A stretch of DNA of 64,000 nt from SAR324 cluster bacterium JCVI-SC AAA005. GTDB taxonomy: Bacteria; SAR324; NAC60-12. Below are positions 61,356 through 64,000 of the stretch, piece by piece. The DNA is taken from the NCBI GenBank assembly GCA_000224765.2, contig AGAU01000163.1, positions 1 to 64,000 of the forward strand, given 5' to 3'. The notes below the pieces were generated by a model. That model was not told where the DNA came from, searched no databases, and worked only from the letters and a program-made list of their open reading frames with translations. Both the position numbers and the translations under genes were made by a program. The number at the start of each line of letters is the position of its first letter. Within the stretch, counting starts at the first letter, position 1.

Positions 61356-62963
61356 ATGCCAACTCCTGAACCGATTCTCTCTACAACCCACACCCGCGGA
61401 AGGACTCTCACCCTGCTCTTACTAGGGATTTTCCTGATCTTGCCATGGCTCGGACTGATTGGACTGGGACTGCTCTGGCTGGAAGAACGTCAGTGGCTTT
61501 GGTACGGTACTGGGGTGATTGGGGCAACTCTGTTGATCAGCGGAATCGGATTCCGCTGGTCACTTCGTGACTGGAAACCCAAATCGATGACCAAGCCCTT
61601 TGCCGCACACTGGCCCCATGACACTCAACCCCTCTGGGAGGCCATCCAACAGAGAGCCCGTCAGGCCGCCCAAAAGCCAGAGTTGCTACAACAGCCAGTT
61701 CATCTTCAGGAACAACTCTTACAGGAAATTCAACAAGTCGCCTCTCACTTTCACCAGGATTCCTCCAAAGCTCTACTGGAAGTTCCCCTACCTGCACTGC
61801 TCCGTATTGTGGAACGGGCTACGTTGGATTTCCGACGAGATTTGGAAACCCATTTACCCGGAGCCCACCTGCTGACGATCCACGATCTATTACGTACACG
61901 GCGCCTATATCTGCTAGGTAGTGATCTCTACGCACTCTACCGGGCTCTCTCCTTCGGGTTCGCACCACAGGCGGCAATTTTACGAGAAATCCAGGGATGG
62001 TTCAGCAGTGAACTATTGACGGCTTCCCGGCAGGAAGTATCCGGTTGGTTGCTGAGGGCATTGTTCGAACGCGTAGGATACTACGCCATTGAATTGTATA
62101 GCGGCTCCGTGATGATCGAAAAAGCTGACCTACAGCAATATCGTAGCTCCACCAGTACGGCCGATCTGCAACAACAGCAATCCCATACTGAGTCGCTGAA
62201 TCGAGAACCCTTGCGCATCTTGATCCTCGGCCAGGTTAACTCCGGCAAATCGAGTCTAGTCAATGCGATGTTTGGCAAGTTGCAGGCAGCAACCGATGCA
62301 CTTCCAGTGGAGCAAGGCCTGACCCCCTACCTGCTGGAACAAGATGAACTCCCCCAGGCACTTATCCTCGACTCTGCTGGCTTTGGTCTACATACAGATG
62401 AAAAACTACCCAAGGCCTGGTGGAAAGCAGCTCGCAGTTCCGATGTGCTACTTTGGGTCTGTGCAGCCAATCAGGCTGCTCGGCAGACTGATAAACGATT
62501 ACTCGACCAACTCCGTGAAGAATTCCACGAAGCCAACCTGCCCTCACCCGTTTTGTTCGTGGTGCTGAGCAAGATCGACCTGCTCCGTCCCTTTCGCGAG
62601 TGGGAGCCACCTTACAATATCGAACAGGCTGAGCGTCCCAAAGCCCAGTTGATTCGTCAGGCACTAGAAGCTATCGCCCAAGACCTGGAGGTACCTGCGG
62701 AGAGCGTAATTCCAGTTTGTCTGGAGCATGGGAAAGTCTACAACGTCCAGGAAGCACTGATTCCCAGCATCCTCGGAAGCCTGGATGAATCAATGCGGCA
62801 CAAGTACCTGCGCTGTCTGCCAGATCTACAGTCTCGTCAAAATTGGGAACAAAGCTGGGAACAGGCACGAGAGACCGGGCGCCTACTCGCTAAGGGAGGA
62901 TTGCGACTGGTACGTCGAGCCGCCCACACCGTCAGCGATTGGGAAGAGCGCATCAGTCGCTAG
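61356..62963 (+). CDS. membrane-associated GTPase
   Basis: 535 aa. Two membrane helices at the N-terminus (LTLLLLGIFLILPWLGLIG, LWYGTGVIGATLLISGIGF). A helical middle of about 200 residues precedes a TRAFAC GTPase domain: G1 LGQVNSGKSSLVNAMFG, G3 DSAGFG, and G4 LSKIDLL (TKxD-like). It resembles Era/YeeP-like and DUF697-type membrane GTPases. The molecular target is unknown. ATG at 61356. Confidence 0.82.
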   Translation: MPTPEPILSTTHTRGRTLTLLLLGIFLILPWLGLIGLGLLWLEERQWLWYGTGVIGATLLISGIGFRWSLRDWKPKSMTKPFAAHWPHDTQPLWEAIQQRARQAAQKPELLQQPVHLQEQLLQEIQQVASHFHQDSSKALLEVPLPALLRIVERATLDFRRDLETHLPGAHLLTIHDLLRTRRLYLLGSDLYALYRALSFGFAPQAAILREIQGWFSSELLTASRQEVSGWLLRALFERVGYYAIELYSGSVMIEKADLQQYRSSTSTADLQQQQSHTESLNREPLRILILGQVNSGKSSLVNAMFGKLQAATDALPVEQGLTPYLLEQDELPQALILDSAGFGLHTDEKLPKAWWKAARSSDVLLWVCAANQAARQTDKRLLDQLREEFHEANLPSPVLFVVLSKIDLLRPFREWEPPYNIEQAERPKAQLIRQALEAIAQDLEVPAESVIPVCLEHGKVYNVQEALIPSILGSLDESMRHKYLRCLPDLQSRQNWEQSWEQARETGRLLAKGGLRLVRRAAHTVSDWEERISR

Positions 62964-62972
62964 TGATCCAAC

Positions 62973-63158
62973 TCAGAGGGTCTCAGAGTTGCGGTGGGCA
63001 CCGTCACAGAATGGCTTCTTATTGGAGAGTCCACAGCGGCAGAGAGCCACTGTGCCTTCTTTTTCAATTTCGTTTCCTTCAGAATCTACCACGATGACCT
63101 TGTAGCCCTTGATCATGTAGGGGCCTTTGGCTGACATCTGAATGCGTATTTCTTCCAT
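62973..63158 (-). CDS. CDGSH-type iron-sulfur protein
   Basis: 61 aa. C40, C42, C51 and H55 in CRCGLSNKKPFCDGAH form the CDGSH 2Fe-2S site of mitoNEET-like proteins. The first 30 residues are a beta strand pair. Single-domain form, likely a soluble redox or cluster-transfer protein. ATG at 63158 with AGAGGAAC upstream. Convergent with the GTPase gene, 9 bases apart. Confidence 0.93.
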   Translation of the reverse strand: MEEIRIQMSAKGPYMIKGYKVIVVDSEGNEIEKEGTVALCRCGLSNKKPFCDGAHRNSETL

Positions 63159-63316
63159 TGTTCCTCTAAGGATGGGTTGTTTGTGTCTAGCGGCAACCGT
63201 GTACCGCTTCTTCCAGTTTGACCAAATTGGATAAAATTCCTAGTCCAGAAATATTCTTCACGCAAATCTTGCATTCTCAAACAGAATATTGAATTTTGGC
63301 CAGCTTTCGCTCAAAT

Positions 63317-63352
63317 CGTTATCGTCGCGTCAAAAAACGTTATCGATAACGT
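63317..63352. promoter_or_regulatory. operator-like repeats with a 16-bp palindrome
   Basis: ACGTTATCGATAACGT at 63337-63352 is perfectly palindromic. Its half CGTTATCG recurs in the same orientation at 63317-63324, 21 bases away, which is two helix turns. It lies 57 bases upstream of the start of a small DNA-binding-like gene, a usual distance for autoregulation. Confidence 0.55.
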
Positions 63353-63408
63353 CAGATTGGGGGGTAGTTGGTTCTCCAATCTGATGATTCACCTATGCTG
63401 GAGCCGTT

Positions 63409-63693
63409 ATGGATCCCGAAAAACAGTGCCAGAGCAATGCGGAGAGGCAACACACTTACCGGCTCAAGCTACGTAAGAAGGGATTAGAGAGAGTGGAAAT
63501 CAAACTATCAAAAGAGAGCAAGCAACTCCTCAAAAAGCTTTGTCGTGATTTTGACATGAATCGGCACCAGCTCGTTCAGCGTTTGCTAGATCGTACAGCA
63601 GTTGCCGAGCGCAGCGCCCCAGAGTGGCTCCGTAGTGAGAGAAAACTCCCAGCCGGCCTGCACGCCTCTGAAATACCCCCGCCTGTTGCCTAG
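63409..63693 (+). CDS. small putative DNA-binding protein
   Basis: 94 aa. Basic N-terminus (AERQHTYRLKLRKKG), then ERVEIKLSKESKQLLKKLC and NRHQLVQRLLD, which fits a strand followed by two helices as in ribbon-helix-helix proteins. The C-terminal 25 residues are Pro/Ala-rich. The upstream palindrome supports a DNA-binding role. Start ATG with GGAG. Function inferred, moderately sure. Confidence 0.6.
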   Translation: MDPEKQCQSNAERQHTYRLKLRKKGLERVEIKLSKESKQLLKKLCRDFDMNRHQLVQRLLDRTAVAERSAPEWLRSERKLPAGLHASEIPPPVA

Positions 63694-63747
63694 CTGTGGC
63701 GGAATGCGGAAAAAATATTCCAAACCCCCTGACTGAAAGGAATTTCC

Positions 63748-64000
63748 ATGTTATTGGAACATAAGCACTTGATCGTCTGTGCTGCAATTTACCACTCCCC
63801 CTGCAACCCAAGCATAAAAGACGACTGGATGCGTCAACTGGTTCGAGACATCCGCATGAAAGTGCTGATAGGTTCCTTCTCAGTCTACTCGGCCATGCCC
63901 GGCAATCAGGGCCTGACCAATGTCACCATCATCGAAACCTTTCACATCACTGTTCACGTCTGGGATGAAGTTTCTCCTGCCCTGATACAGATGGATGTTT
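63748..64000 (+). CDS. AdoMet-decarboxylase-like protein, cut by window edge
   Basis: 84 codons from the ATG at 63748 to the window edge. The segment IIETFHITVHVWDE followed by ALIQMDVF resembles the beta-strand block of prokaryotic S-adenosylmethionine decarboxylase (ESHLTIHTWPE, then AAVDVF). The residue that would be the self-cleaving Ser is Phe here, so pyruvoyl formation is unlikely; the active-site Cys lies beyond the edge. It could be a non-catalytic homolog. Only the fold is suggested. Confidence 0.45.
   Translation, partial: MLLEHKHLIVCAAIYHSPCNPSIKDDWMRQLVRDIRMKVLIGSFSVYSAMPGNQGLTNVTIIETFHITVHVWDEVSPALIQMDV

Overview
The window looks like chromosomal DNA of a flagellated, respiring Gram-negative bacterium. 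Support comes from a flagellin array, a lipoprotein with a lipobox, a type II secretion/type IV pilus ATPase, surface-polysaccharide transferases with a Wzx-like flippase, complex I genes, Dxs and a polyprenyl synthase. Base composition is mid-range and the housekeeping genes look proteobacterial. A deep delta-like or SAR324-type marine lineage would fit, but this is only an impression; nothing in the window names the species.

Layout: (1) 1-9231, minus strand: six flagellin-family genes in a row. One is cut by the window edge, one (6157-7590) is extremely diverged but intact, and one carries four cysteines. Leaders of two of them contain GGA-loop hairpins that look like CsrA sites. (2) 9232-10713: about 1.5 kb without a convincing gene, rich in inverted repeats. 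(3) 10714-15632: HNH nuclease, GspE/PilB ATPase, polyprenyl diphosphate synthase, single-domain response regulator, divergent TrpC. (4) 15904-17234: a two-gene ParA plus ribbon-helix-helix cassette of plasmid type (ParF/ParG-like), followed by a multi-hairpin candidate RNA. (5) 17235-25859: Hsp70-like protein, an unknown protein, a kinase-fold protein lacking its catalytic Asp, aspartate kinase, endonuclease III, a TPR lipoprotein, GuaB. (6) 26007-34825: rpmH-rnpA-yidD-yidC, a BatA-like membrane protein, a large helical protein of unknown function, Dxs. (7) 34959-41747: a visibly AT-rich surface-glycan cluster (flippase, FkbM methyltransferase, SAM methyltransferase, three glycosyltransferases) whose first gene is preceded by a duplicated start region and a 25-codon leader ORF. 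(8) 41952-53111: ZapB-like coiled coil, TPR protein, ArgA, a large glycosyltransferase, LepB, methionine aminopeptidase with a SEC-C zinc motif, HflK, KsgA, YhbY, MetG. (9) 53211-59443: nuoA-B-C-D-H-I followed by a double-length ThyX-like protein. (10) 59440-64000: proteins of unknown function, a 55-codon gene, a membrane GTPase, a CDGSH iron-sulfur protein, a putative DNA-binding protein behind a strong palindrome, and a truncated AdoMet-decarboxylase-like gene.

Genes are tightly packed. Many start or stop codons overlap, both in the same direction (GTGA and ATGA junctions) and tail to tail, and GTG/TTG starts are common. No tRNA, rRNA, IS element or CRISPR array was recognised. The least explained pieces are the flagellin array with its leaders and divergent member, the ParFG-like cassette with its neighbouring RNA candidate, and the two-half ThyX protein.
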